64,000 bases of DNA, taken from NCBI RefSeq assembly GCF_002160525.1, contig NZ_NFKT01000005.1, positions 1 through 64,000 of the forward strand. Reading direction: 5' to 3'. Source of the DNA: Lachnoclostridium sp. An169 (GTDB lineage Bacteria; Bacillota; Clostridia; Lachnospirales; Lachnospiraceae). Below the pieces are notes generated by a model that was given only the letters and a program-made list of their open reading frames with translations, searched no databases and was not told where the DNA came from. The position numbers and the translations under genes are program-made. Positions 7,527 through 16,135 of this stretch are shown piece by piece. Positions within the stretch are counted from its first letter, which is position 1; the number at the start of each line of letters is the position of its first letter.

Positions 7527-9334
7527 GGGACCTGTTCCTCCTGCCGTTCCAGGCTGTCCGTCACATCGTAAACCGCTGCGTCATTGGTCAGAGGGTCCCG
7601 GTTTCTGTAGTCGAACAGATACATCCTTCCCCCGATCCGCTCCAGATGGGTCATCTTACGGATCTGATGCCGGTCGAACTGTTCGTACCCCTTCAGGAAA
7701 CGGAACGTTTCCGCCTCCTGTCTGTAAAAGTCCGCCGCCTCCTCTTTCTCCACTTTCGCTTCTCCCAGAAATTCCGGACGGTTTCTCACATTATCCCTCA
7801 AATACAGGTCGAATGTCAACCATCCAAGAAATTCTTCTGTATTATTTTCTTCTGATTTCAGTTCCTTAAAAAATCCCTGAAGGATCTCATACCGTGCAGC
7901 CCTGGAATGGCTGAGCCCGAAAAGACCGTTCCTCTCATAGTATTCAGCGAGGGTGCCATACATGCGGAAGGCAGAGGCAAAATATTTTTCCAGGTATTCC
8001 ACCGTATGGGAAAACTGCCCACTGTTGTAATACACCTCCACCATCTCCTCGATCTTTTTGAGGCGGATCACATCGCTGTAAGTGATCCATCTTGTAGAGA
8101 GCACTTCATAAGGCGGGCGGCTCTGGTACAGAAGTCCGTACTCCTGCGCCCTGTCATGCATAAGAGAGCCTTTCAGAACTTTCAGGAATCCGAGCTGAAG
8201 CTGTTGGGGTCTCATGGCATACACTTCATTAAAAGAACGTTCAAAACTGTCCATGTCTTCAAATGGAAGCCCGGCGATCAGGTCAAGATGCTGATGGACA
8301 TTATGGTGTTCCCGGATCAGAGCCACCTTTCGCCGTACTTCCTCCAGCTTCATTGTCCGCCGGATCTCCCGGATCGTCCGCTCATTGACCGACTGCACAC
8401 CAATCTCAAGCTGAATCAGGCCGGGGCGCATGGTACGGATCAGCGCCATTTCTTCCTCATTCAGGAGATCCGCCGCTACCTCGAAATGAAAGTTGGTAAT
8501 CCCTCTGTCGTGATCTCTGATATACGTCCATATCTCCATGGCATGATCGTGCCGGCAGTTGAACGTCCGGTCCACAAACTTCACCTGGGGCACCTCATGG
8601 TCGATAAAAAACTGCAGTTCCCGCTTCACCATCCTGGTATCTCGGAAACGCAGGCATTTGTCCACCGAGGAAAGGCAGTAGCTGCACGAGAAGGGGCAGC
8701 CCCGGCTGGACTCATAATAAATAATGCGGCTGCGGAATGTCTCTTCTCTCTCCCGGCTGTAAACAAACGGGACGGTACTCAGATCGATGACCGGGCGGAG
8801 CGGATTTTCACAGATCTGTCCGTCTTCCCTGCGGTATACAATTCCCCGGATCTTATCCGGCTCTGTCCTATCTGCTTCTGCTACTGTCTCCCGGTTTTCA
8901 CTATAGTATTCCGCCAGTTCATAGAAAGTCTCTTCCCCTTCCCCGCACATGATCCCGCGCACCTGGGGATACCGTTCGAGCATATCCGGCGCGTCAAAGG
9001 ACACTTCCGGACCGCCCAGCCAGATCTCTGTCCCTGGAAGGATCTTGGGAAGTTCCGGCAGGAGCTGTTCCACATAGGCAATATTCCAGAGATAGCAGGA
9101 AAAGCAGAGGACATCCGGCTTCTCCTCGTAGATATCCATAAGAATACTGTCCAATGTCTGATTGATGGTGTATTCCCGGATTGCAATTTCAAGCGGTACA
9201 GTTCCCGGATGCCCGTCTGACTGCTCCTGCGTCCCTTTTTGTTCCATGCGGTTCTGCGCATAGGCCCGCAGGCTGTACACTGCAAGATTCGAGTGGATAT
9301 ATTTTGCATTTATTGCTGCAAGTATGATCTTCAT
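7523..9334 (-). CDS. B12-binding-domain radical SAM protein (DUF4080 type)
   Basis: A 603-residue protein. The N-terminal ~150 residues form a Rossmann-like B12-binding domain (MKIILAAINAKYIHSNLAVYSLRAYA; later GTEIWLGGPEVSFDAPDML and MCGEGEETF). The radical SAM core follows, with the 4Fe-4S motif CPFSCSYC (CxxxCxxC) near residue 214, and then a C-terminal DUF4080 domain. The substrate is unknown; members are common in Clostridia and have been suggested to be methyltransferase-like, which is inference. It overlaps both the upstream ArAE gene and the downstream DUF2752 gene by 4 nt. Confidence 0.88.
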   Translation of the reverse strand: MKIILAAINAKYIHSNLAVYSLRAYAQNRMEQKGTQEQSDGHPGTVPLEIAIREYTINQTLDSILMDIYEEKPDVLCFSCYLWNIAYVEQLLPELPKILPGTEIWLGGPEVSFDAPDMLERYPQVRGIMCGEGEETFYELAEYYSENRETVAEADRTEPDKIRGIVYRREDGQICENPLRPVIDLSTVPFVYSREREETFRSRIIYYESSRGCPFSCSYCLSSVDKCLRFRDTRMVKRELQFFIDHEVPQVKFVDRTFNCRHDHAMEIWTYIRDHDRGITNFHFEVAADLLNEEEMALIRTMRPGLIQLEIGVQSVNERTIREIRRTMKLEEVRRKVALIREHHNVHQHLDLIAGLPFEDMDSFERSFNEVYAMRPQQLQLGFLKVLKGSLMHDRAQEYGLLYQSRPPYEVLSTRWITYSDVIRLKKIEEMVEVYYNSGQFSHTVEYLEKYFASAFRMYGTLAEYYERNGLFGLSHSRAARYEILQGFFKELKSEENNTEEFLGWLTFDLYLRDNVRNRPEFLGEAKVEKEEAADFYRQEAETFRFLKGYEQFDRHQIRKMTHLERIGGRMYLFDYRNRDPLTNDAAVYDVTDSLERQEEQVP

Positions 9335-10401
9335 CTTTCTTTTTCCCTTCCGTTGTCTTTTCCGGCTTCCTTTCTGTTCCAGTACAGATATCTCTGTGTC
9401 TCATTAAGACCGATGACAAACCGTTTCTTAACGATCAGGAATTCCTCCAGATCCATAAGAATGTGATAGAGGACCGCACGATTCTCGAACTCATCTCTGG
9501 TAACGGGAAGCGGCTCCTCTCTCATTTCCCGGAAAATCTGCTCCAGACGGCCGATCTGTTCTTCCGGGGAATTTCTCTCTACCACATAGTCCGTCAGATA
9601 CAGGATAAATTCCGCCACAATCTTCGCCTGTGCCGGGATCTTCCGGATCTTCTTCACCTCATAGTGAAGATTGTGCAGAATATTGAGCTGCTTCATCCGC
9701 ATCTCGAAATAATCAATATAATATCCCGGATGGGAATGGAACGTGTTGTCCTGGTACTCGCAGGCATCCCGGATATAGTCCTGAAGCGCCGCCTCCAGAT
9801 CACGGATATCCGCCCACACATCCCGCTGCATCTCTTTGTCTGACAGGTATGCCGCCAGCTCCCCAAGAATCATCTGGAGCTGATCCTCTGTCCTGCGCAT
9901 GCTCCGGACCAGATCATTTCTCAGGCTCCGGTAATCATAGAAAAGATTCAGAATCAGGGCGGCCGTGATTCCGATCAGAACGAGGAGAAATTCATTCCAC
10001 ACAAATGCCGCTCCGAAATCCCGGTGAATCAGAAAATGTGTTCCGATTACCGCATTGACCGAGACGGTCGCCTTCCACCCGAAAGCATAGCTGACGGCAA
10101 TCAGCAGAAAGATATAGATTCCATAGGAAATCCACTGGCTGTCCAGCAGATGAAAGGTCACGCCCGCAAGTACTGCCGCGATGACATAGGTAATAATCCG
10201 GTACAGAGAGAGCCTCACGGTTTCCCATTTTGTGGTCACCAGAGTGAGCATGGCGATGGTTCCCGCCGAAGCTGCATTCTGCAGGCCGAGAAACTGCGCC
10301 ACGTAGATAGCAGCACTGCTTCCCACAGCGATCTTAAGCGCCATCAGCAGCACCTTTTTCCATTCTTTTTTCGTTGTAATTTCCCGTTTCAATATTTCCA
10401 A
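9331..10401 (-). CDS. ArAE/FUSC-type aromatic acid exporter family membrane protein
   Basis: A 356-residue protein with an N-terminal cluster of five to six membrane helices (residues ~15-160, including AIYVAQFLGLQNAASAGTIAMLTL). A cytosolic helical C-terminal domain (~170-345) follows. This is the usual layout of the ArAE_1 (DUF939) / FUSC family, which exports aromatic carboxylates or related anions in some bacteria. The substrate is not predictable. Its ATG lies just downstream of the divergent SRP RNA promoter, and it is the first gene of a run of overlapping minus-strand genes. Confidence 0.8.
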   Translation of the reverse strand: MEILKREITTKKEWKKVLLMALKIAVGSSAAIYVAQFLGLQNAASAGTIAMLTLVTTKWETVRLSLYRIITYVIAAVLAGVTFHLLDSQWISYGIYIFLLIAVSYAFGWKATVSVNAVIGTHFLIHRDFGAAFVWNEFLLVLIGITAALILNLFYDYRSLRNDLVRSMRRTEDQLQMILGELAAYLSDKEMQRDVWADIRDLEAALQDYIRDACEYQDNTFHSHPGYYIDYFEMRMKQLNILHNLHYEVKKIRKIPAQAKIVAEFILYLTDYVVERNSPEEQIGRLEQIFREMREEPLPVTRDEFENRAVLYHILMDLEEFLIVKKRFVIGLNETQRYLYWNRKEAGKDNGREKER

Positions 10402-10458
10402 CTCCGTTCCTCTGTTTTTACTATTGTAAAAGATTCTATTTAAAAACGCTCTCCGCCA

Positions 10459-10487
10459 TTGACATTTTCTCCAAAACCATGTAAAAT
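10459..10487 (+). promoter_or_regulatory. Sigma-A promoter of the SRP RNA gene
   Basis: A consensus -35 hexamer TTGACA lies at 10459-10464 and a near-consensus -10 TAAAAT at 10482-10487, with exactly 17 bp between them. The predicted transcription start falls about seven bases after the -10 box, at the first paired base of the SRP RNA. This is the strongest match to the vegetative promoter in this part of the window. Confidence 0.9.
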
Positions 10488-10494
10488 TAAGACT

Positions 10495-10762
10495 CGTGCA
10501 GCCGGGGTGTTAGCGGTACCTTGTACCTGCAATCCGCTATAGCAGGGGTGATATTGCGCAGAGGGCGGCAGCTGGCAGAGCTGCCCCCGGTAAGTGATGT
10601 TGATGTCCGGGTCTCACGCGACGGGAATCTGTGAACCGTGTCAGGTCGGGAACGGAGCAGCACTAAGCAGAACCTTCCGGGTGCCGTGAGGGTGCCTGGG
10701 CTGAGTTAACTGCCGGGGTAACGTCTGTTGGCCATGTTCGAAGCGCAATGCACGTTTTTTTT
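10495..10762 (+). ncRNA. ffs: Signal recognition particle RNA, large bacterial type
   Basis: About 265 nt long, as in the Bacillus/Clostridium large-type SRP RNA with an Alu domain. The conserved domain IV core is recognisable around 10637-10700: GTCAGGTCGGGAACGGAGCA, then GCACTAAGCAGAACC and GGGTGCC. The 5' end (CGTGC, 10495-10499) pairs with the 3' end (GCACG, 10750-10754), closing the terminal helix. A T8 tract (10755-10762) serves as terminator. It binds Ffh and guides co-translational protein targeting. Its 3' part is antisense to the last ~100 nt of tadA. Confidence 0.95.
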
Positions 10763-11268
10763 GTCTTTTTCCGTTCTCTTAATTCCCGGAAAAACTGTTT
10801 CATCATCTGACTGCATTCTTCTTCAAGCACTCCCCTTTTTACATCTGCCTGATGATTGAACCGTTCCATCTGCAGAAGGTTCACAATCGACCCCGCACAG
10901 CCTGCCTTTGGATTCATACATCCGATCACAACCCGGGGAATCCTCGCCTGGACAATCGCCCCTGCGCACATCTGGCATGGTTCCAGTGTCACATAGAGGG
11001 TACACTCCTCGATCCGCCAGTCTCCCAGTTTCTTTGCCGCCTTTTTTATGGCAGAGATTTCCGCATGGGCAAGAGGACTTTTGTCGGTGTTGCGCCGGTT
11101 ATACCCTCTGCCGATGATCTTCCCCTCATGGACGATCACACAGCCGATCGGCGTTTCGCCCAGGGCATATGCTTTCTTTGCCTGACGCACAGCTTCCTTC
11201 ATGTATCTGATATCATCAGCATCCTCCCTGCTTTTTTCCTGTCCGTTATTTTCCTGTCTGCTCTCCAT
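10663..11268 (-). CDS. tadA: tRNA-specific adenosine deaminase TadA with an extended C-terminus
   Basis: This enzyme deaminates A34 to inosine in tRNA-Arg(ACG). Zinc ligands and the catalytic glutamate are visible: H68-A-E70 and P97-C98-x-x-C101 in TLEPCQMCAGA. The ATG at 11268 has AAAGGA eight bases upstream and is preferred to the GTG at 11274. The normal family fold ends near residue 170 (FFRELRERKKTKK), but the frame here continues about 30 codons to a stop at 10663. That extension is encoded by the antisense of the SRP RNA and is unlikely to be functional sequence. The SRP terminator's T8 tract becomes an A8 run inside this gene. Confidence 0.92.
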   Translation of the reverse strand: MESRQENNGQEKSREDADDIRYMKEAVRQAKKAYALGETPIGCVIVHEGKIIGRGYNRRNTDKSPLAHAEISAIKKAAKKLGDWRIEECTLYVTLEPCQMCAGAIVQARIPRVVIGCMNPKAGCAGSIVNLLQMERFNHQADVKRGVLEEECSQMMKQFFRELRERKKTKKTCIALRTWPTDVTPAVNSAQAPSRHPEGSA

Positions 11269-11352
11269 CTGCACAATCCTTTCTCTCTCCGGTTCTTTTT
11301 CCCCTCTGTCCCGAATAGACTAGACTGAAAAAGACAAGACCGGAGGTAAATT

Positions 11353-12405
11353 ATGAATCCAGGTATTTGTTATTTATATGAATATGAAAAAAGTAACCGC
11401 AAGCGAAACATCGGTTTCGTAAAAGTCGCACGCCACTATCAGTCCTGCATCCTGCAGATCCACGCCAGGGGGATTCCTCTCGGAAACGGAACCTTGCTGG
11501 AACTCTATGCTTTTTACCGGGATGGTGATTACTTAAACGCCACACAGATCGCAGTCCTGACCTGCTTTAACCGCATGGTGTCTGTCCGTCTTCCTATAGC
11601 GGAATCTCATTTCCCGGAAGGGCGCAGCCTGCAGCAGATCGACGGCTTTCTCATAAAGCTGCCGGGGCAGAACAATCCCATCTTCTGGATGGCATCCCCC
11701 GCCTTCTTCCCTGTGGATCCGGAAAAGCTGCGCACTCCGGAGGACCGGTCCGAATCACCGGAAGAATCACCTGAGCCGGAAAGCGAATCCCTGCAGAGGG
11801 AACCTGCCGAATCTGAAACCGAACTTTCCCCGGATGAACCCGCTGATTCCGAAAACGCATTTCCTCCGGATGAACCCGCTGATTCCGAAAACGAACTTAC
11901 CCCGGATGAACCCGCTGATTCCGAGAACGAACTTTCCCCGGATGAACCTGCTGATTCCGAAAACGAATTCCCTCCGGATGAATCCGCCGGGACAGAGAAT
12001 GAAGCTCCGCAGATAACCATATCCGGCAGCGCTGCCTCTTCCGCTCCGCAGAACAGCAGTCAGACGGAAGAGCAGAACACAAATGTCAGCCGGGCTTCCG
12101 CCAGAAAGATTCAGCGCTCGGATCTCTCACTGCTTCCCCGCCGTTTCTGGTTTCTGGCCAACAACAGCTTCCTTCTTCACGGATATCATAATTATAACCA
12201 CCTCCTTCTCGTGGAAGAAGATGGTCATATGTGGCTTGGAGTTCCCGGTGTCTACGATCCCCGTGAGGCACGGGCGGCAGATCTGTTCGGTTTTCCGCAG
12301 TTTACCCGCACTTATGCACCCCTGATCGAACTGACTGAAGATGAGTGCAGCGGCAGTGATGATTTCGGTCACTGGTGCCGGTACATCGACTGCAGCCGCC
12401 CCTGA
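11353..12405 (+). CDS. DUF6128-like protein with acidic tandem repeats
   Basis: A 350-residue soluble protein with no signal peptide. The N-terminal ~120 residues form a compact conserved-looking domain (MNPGICYLYEYEKSNRKRNIGFVKVARHYQ). Residues ~158-218 consist of 12-residue acidic repeats of the type DEPADSENELSP. The C-terminal ~90 residues (RRFWFLANNSFLLHGYHNYNHLLLV, then WLGVPGVYDPREARAADLFGFPQF) resemble the DUF6128 domain found in Lachnospiraceae. The gene has a strong GGAGGT site seven bases before ATG. It is divergent from tadA and convergent with dgt. No function is known. Confidence 0.75.
   Translation: MNPGICYLYEYEKSNRKRNIGFVKVARHYQSCILQIHARGIPLGNGTLLELYAFYRDGDYLNATQIAVLTCFNRMVSVRLPIAESHFPEGRSLQQIDGFLIKLPGQNNPIFWMASPAFFPVDPEKLRTPEDRSESPEESPEPESESLQREPAESETELSPDEPADSENAFPPDEPADSENELTPDEPADSENELSPDEPADSENEFPPDESAGTENEAPQITISGSAASSAPQNSSQTEEQNTNVSRASARKIQRSDLSLLPRRFWFLANNSFLLHGYHNYNHLLLVEEDGHMWLGVPGVYDPREARAADLFGFPQFTRTYAPLIELTEDECSGSDDFGHWCRYIDCSRP
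11824..12003 (+). repeat. 36-bp in-frame tandem repeat (about five units)
   Basis: Within the DUF6128-like gene, a 36-bp unit encoding DEPADSEN plus four variable residues is repeated about four times nearly exactly, followed by one diverged copy (DESAGTENEAPQ). The unit is a multiple of three, so copy-number changes keep the frame. The encoded segment is a disordered acidic linker between two folded domains. Confidence 0.9.
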
Positions 12406-12416
12406 CGCTCCGTCAG
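12402..12416. terminator. Short hairpin between convergent genes
   Basis: CTGACG (12402-12407) and CGTCAG (12411-12416) form a 6-bp stem with a 3-nt loop in the 12-nt gap between the DUF6128-like gene and dgt, and include the plus-strand stop codon. No T tract follows on either strand, so intrinsic termination is weak at best. Confidence 0.35.
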
Positions 12417-12417
12417 T

Positions 12418-13839
12418 CTAAATGATACCGTTCATTTCCTGATACAAACGCTTGGCATAGCTGTCTGTCATGCCGCACACATAATCTGTTACCAGGAGAA
12501 GGCGGAGGTAGAGTTTCTCTTCTTCCGTCTTTCCTTCTGCCTGGATCCTGTATGCATTTTTATAATTGTCTGAAATAAAAGAAACCACGCGCTCATCGAT
12601 GGAATCCATTTTCACATCCGTGTCATAATAAAGTACGGCGCGGACAAGCCGGTCCATCAGGTAATCCAGAATCGCCGCCTCCGAGACCTCCATCTTGTAA
12701 ATCGTCCTGGAGGAAAAGACATAGCGGTAAGCCATATCCCCCAGAAGGTCCATAAGCTTCTCTCCGTATGTCCCGCTGAACAGATCCTTCCGGTATGTTC
12801 CTGCCATGATCTCATCATAATTTGACGTAAATCCGAATGTGGCACAGCTGATCAGAAAGCCCTGCGCGCTTACAATCCAGTTTTTCACAGCGTACGACTC
12901 GGGGCTTGTGACATGTTTTTCCTGACCGCGTACATAGAGCCGGTGCAGTTTTTCCAGAGGATTAAAAGGCGATTCCGGACAGCTCTCCTCCAGGGGCGCC
13001 AGCTCCCTCTCCAGCGTATAATAAGTGATGAATCCTTTTACAAATGCATCCTCGATATCCGCCGTCTTATACGCCAGATCATCTGCCGCCTCGAGAAGAA
13101 ATGTCAACGGATGCCGGCGGTTTCCTGTCCCGGTAGCTTCTGTTACTTTCCGGAATATGTCCTGATCTGCATGGTAATACCCCATCTTTTTACATTTAAT
13201 ATCACCGCATTCGCTATCTATTTCCACAGAGGACACGGGATATTTGATAATAGTATTCAGAAGGGCATAGGTCAGGTTCATCCCGTACTCGTCCACCAGA
13301 TAGTGGAGACGTGTCACCAGCCTTAATGCCTGGGCATTTCCTTCAAAATGATAGAAATCATTTTTCATCTGATCTGTAAAAAGATCCTCTGCCTTCCGGT
13401 CCCGGAACATGAGATTCGGAAGATTCCTCTCAAACCACTCACGGATCGCCGTCTCGCCGAAATGTCCGAAAGGAGGGTTGCCGATGTCATGGATCAGCCC
13501 TGCGCACTCCAGAATATGGGAGATATCCTCCTTCATCTGCGGCGTAAACCCGGAATTTTTCCGGTACTGCAGAATATTCTCGCCCACGTTCTGCCCCAGC
13601 GACTTTCCCAGAGAAGAGACCTCAAGAGAATGTGTCAGCCGGGTTCTGATAAAATCGCTCTTGTCAAGCGGAAAGACCTGTGTCTTGTCCTGAAGCCTGC
13701 GGAAGGAAGCGCTGCCGATAATCCGATGGTAATCCTTCTCAAATTCGCTTCGCAGGTCTGTTGATTTCTTCTTCTCCGCGCCCTGTTTCCCGGGATACAC
13801 CCGCTCACGTTCCGCAGACAGCAGTGTTTTCCATTCCAT
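12418..13839 (-). CDS. dgt: Deoxyguanosinetriphosphate triphosphohydrolase (dGTPase)
   Basis: A 473-residue HD-superfamily hydrolase that cleaves dGTP to deoxyguanosine and tripolyphosphate. The metal-binding HD residues are visible in RTRLTHSLEVSS (~residue 65-76) and AGLIHDIGNPPFGHFGE (~112-128). Conserved HFEGNAQALRL follows. Length and motif order match the bacterial dGTPase family. An AGGAGGAA ribosome binding site precedes the ATG. The adjacent upstream gene, in the same direction, is the HTH/acidic repeat protein, about 60 bp away. Housekeeping nucleotide-pool control is the likely role. Confidence 0.93.
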   Translation of the reverse strand: MEWKTLLSAERERVYPGKQGAEKKKSTDLRSEFEKDYHRIIGSASFRRLQDKTQVFPLDKSDFIRTRLTHSLEVSSLGKSLGQNVGENILQYRKNSGFTPQMKEDISHILECAGLIHDIGNPPFGHFGETAIREWFERNLPNLMFRDRKAEDLFTDQMKNDFYHFEGNAQALRLVTRLHYLVDEYGMNLTYALLNTIIKYPVSSVEIDSECGDIKCKKMGYYHADQDIFRKVTEATGTGNRRHPLTFLLEAADDLAYKTADIEDAFVKGFITYYTLERELAPLEESCPESPFNPLEKLHRLYVRGQEKHVTSPESYAVKNWIVSAQGFLISCATFGFTSNYDEIMAGTYRKDLFSGTYGEKLMDLLGDMAYRYVFSSRTIYKMEVSEAAILDYLMDRLVRAVLYYDTDVKMDSIDERVVSFISDNYKNAYRIQAEGKTEEEKLYLRLLLVTDYVCGMTDSYAKRLYQEMNGII

Positions 13840-13898
13840 AATATTTCCTCCTGACAGGCGCTCCCGCCGTTTTCTCTGTCTCCTGTGTTTCTCCGGTC

Positions 13899-15020
13899 TC
13901 AGTCAAGATAAATGGGCGGCTCATATGCTTTCCCGAGCAGTGCTTTCTTCCTCTCCTGATAGCCGAGGAAAGCCCACTCTGTCATATCTGTCCATTTGTG
14001 GATACTGCGGTCATATACCTGAACATATCCGATCCTTGAGGGGTGCATGCGCACGCTGTTGGACTGGTATTCCCTGCCTGTATATGGGTTGATCTCACCC
14101 ACCTGTGTATCTTCTTCCGCATCATTATGGGAGATCACCGGCTCGAAAGCACGGCTCTCCTCCTGTCTCTCGGAGTAGCTTTCTGCTTCCTGATGCTCTC
14201 TGCCCCGTCCAAAGCTTTCTTCCGAATCTTCCACTGTACTCTCCGGTTCCGGCTCACGGACAGGCGGATGGGTGTTCTCCTCCCTGGTGCGATCTGCCGT
14301 ATGCCTGCGCCGGAAGAAACTGAAACGTTCCTTCTTCGGTTTCTCCAGTTCTTCCTTGATTGCCTCTACCGGCTCTCCGGCCTTTGCATTCTCCTCCAGC
14401 TCGGAGAGTTCCTCGTGGATCTCGTACAGCTCGCCAATGGTCATATCTCTTTCACCGGAACCGAGTTCCTCTTCCTGTACGGATGTTGCCTCTTCTGTCT
14501 GGAAGGCTGCCGGCTCCTCATAGGAAAATGCAGCCGTTTCCTGGGTAACAGACTCCGGCTCTTCTACTCCGGAAAGTGCTGCCTCGCCGGATGTCTCTGC
14601 AGCCGGTGCTGCACTTTCATATTCTTCCGCTGCGGGGATCTCATTCTCATACTCCTCTGCGGCAGCCGTCTGATTCTCATACTCTTCTGCAGCAGCCGTC
14701 TGATTCTCATACTCTTCCGCAGCGGCTGCCTCATTTTCATGCTCCGCTGCATGCGCGGTTTTCACAAAGCGCGCTGCCGCTCTCTCCTGGGGCTGAACTT
14801 CCCCGGAAAGAATATTCAGCTGAAACGGGCACTCAAGTATTTCTGCAATCAGACGCATATCCTGTTCCTGAAAATTATCTCTCCCCAGCCGCTGGGTAAG
14901 ATTCTGCCTGGACATCTTTTTCCCCGTCCGCTCTTCAATCAGTTCCGCGAGACGCTTGATCGTCATTCCCCTTCTTCCAAGAACGATCTTGACCTGTTCG
15001 CCAAAAGTTAAATCTTCCAT
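13899..15020 (-). CDS. HTH-domain protein with Ala/Glu-rich repeats
   Basis: A 373-residue protein. The N-terminal ~75 residues look like a helix-turn-helix domain (FGEQVKIVLGRRGMTIKRLAELIEERTG, then SRQNLTQRLGRDNFQEQDMRLIAEILEC). Residues ~90-140 hold three to four copies of a 10-residue unit AAAEEYENQT. A long acidic, probably disordered region follows, and the last ~60 residues (GEINPYTGREYQSNSVRMHPSRIGYVQVYDRS) form a conserved tail. It may bind DNA and recruit a partner through the tail. An AAGGAGGAA ribosome binding site lies before ATG 15020. The function is unknown. Confidence 0.7.
   Translation of the reverse strand: MEDLTFGEQVKIVLGRRGMTIKRLAELIEERTGKKMSRQNLTQRLGRDNFQEQDMRLIAEILECPFQLNILSGEVQPQERAAARFVKTAHAAEHENEAAAAEEYENQTAAAEEYENQTAAAEEYENEIPAAEEYESAAPAAETSGEAALSGVEEPESVTQETAAFSYEEPAAFQTEEATSVQEEELGSGERDMTIGELYEIHEELSELEENAKAGEPVEAIKEELEKPKKERFSFFRRRHTADRTREENTHPPVREPEPESTVEDSEESFGRGREHQEAESYSERQEESRAFEPVISHNDAEEDTQVGEINPYTGREYQSNSVRMHPSRIGYVQVYDRSIHKWTDMTEWAFLGYQERKKALLGKAYEPPIYLD
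14620..14745 (-). repeat. 30-bp in-frame tandem repeat (about four units)
   Basis: Inside the HTH protein gene a 30-bp unit encoding AAAEEYENQT is repeated, two central copies being nearly identical and the outer copies diverged (EHENEAAAAE; EYENEIPAAE). The period is a multiple of three and the encoded segment is an acidic linker. Confidence 0.85.
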
Positions 15021-15133
15021 GTTCTTCCTCCTTATGTATCTATATATACTCCTCAGATGTGCTATAGAAACGCAGGTGTTGACCTGTCGTTTTTTCTGTT
15101 TTCCATTCTATCAAAACAGGCTTTTTTCGTCAA

Positions 15134-16135
15134 TCACTCTCCGAGATACTCTTCCAGGGTAATTCCCTGCTCTGTGATCTCCTTTGCCGCCTCTTTTCCC
15201 ACATAGCGGTAATGCCATGGTTCAAAGATAATCCCCGTCACATCAGACGTACCGTTCGGATAGCGGAGAATAAATCCGTACTCCCAGCAGTGAGCCATGA
15301 GCCACTGCTGCTCCGGTGTGTCTGCCTGCCGCTCATCCAGCTCGGAATATCCGCTGGCGATGATATCCACTGCCAGGCCGGTGGCATGCTCACTCGTCCC
15401 CGGAACAGCGATGGACTGCTTCGTATCCTCATAGGCTTCCAGAGGTGTCATCCCGCTGTTGATTCTGTTCTGCATTCCCGCGTTGAACACCTCTCTCTGG
15501 CGCTCATAGGAGCGGTAAGCCGAAGTGACGTACATGTTGAGTCCCTGTGCCGCCCCGTCTGACATCATCTGCTGCAGATCCGCCGCAATCCGGGAGTCCA
15601 CGCTTCTCTCCGCGTCGATCTGGGTAAGCTGCGCAGGCTCATACGTGGTCTCAAGCGGGTGTTCCTCATTGACGAGGACAAGCATCCACTCATCGGAGTC
15701 CCCTGCCAGAATCTCAGCATTGTTGTGGGCAAGTTCATTGTCATCCGCCTCAAGCCGGAGCTTTTCATTCTCGCTCCGGAGCGTCTGGTTACTTTCCGTA
15801 AGTGCGGCGATATCTCCCTCAAGCTGCGCCGCTTTCGCCTCATATTCCTCCTGCATCTGTTCCTCTCTGTATCCGGAAAACGTCCCCACGGCAGCCGCAC
15901 CGACCACCAGTCCGGCAGCAATCCCCAGGGCAAGCATCCGTTTCTCTTTCGGGATACCGGCAGCAGCTCCTGCAGCCTTACGAAACGCTCTCAGCATCCT
16001 GTATTTCATATGCACTGCCGCGGACTTCACATGCCCCGCAGCGCTTCTCATGCGCCCGGCACCTGCCCGGGCATATTGTCCAATCGCACCTGCAGCAGGT
16101 TTCGTCCGCTTTGACAGTTCTTCCGTAATCTTCAT
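15134..16135 (-). CDS. Membrane-anchored VanY-like D-alanyl-D-alanine carboxypeptidase
   Basis: A 333-residue protein with a basic, Ala-rich N-terminal region and one membrane helix (~68-86, MLALGIAAGLVVGAAAVG). A short coiled coil (~90-130, AAQLEGDIAALTESNQTLRSENEKL) precedes an extracellular peptidase M15B/VanY domain. Zinc-site motifs are visible: SAYRSYERQREVF, GTSEHATGLAVDI (His and Asp ligands) and EPWHYRYVG (catalytic Glu and His ligand). It probably trims the terminal D-Ala of peptidoglycan stem peptides. The ATG overlaps the stop of the phosphopantetheinyl transferase gene by 4 nt. Confidence 0.92.
   Translation of the reverse strand: MKITEELSKRTKPAAGAIGQYARAGAGRMRSAAGHVKSAAVHMKYRMLRAFRKAAGAAAGIPKEKRMLALGIAAGLVVGAAAVGTFSGYREEQMQEEYEAKAAQLEGDIAALTESNQTLRSENEKLRLEADDNELAHNNAEILAGDSDEWMLVLVNEEHPLETTYEPAQLTQIDAERSVDSRIAADLQQMMSDGAAQGLNMYVTSAYRSYERQREVFNAGMQNRINSGMTPLEAYEDTKQSIAVPGTSEHATGLAVDIIASGYSELDERQADTPEQQWLMAHCWEYGFILRYPNGTSDVTGIIFEPWHYRYVGKEAAKEITEQGITLEEYLGE

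Noticed and set aside
15073..15086. Small inverted repeat CAGGT/ACCTG followed by T6 on the plus strand
   Set aside because: No plus-strand gene lies upstream, the stem is only 5 bp, and the site is upstream of a minus-strand gene; a terminator call is not supported.
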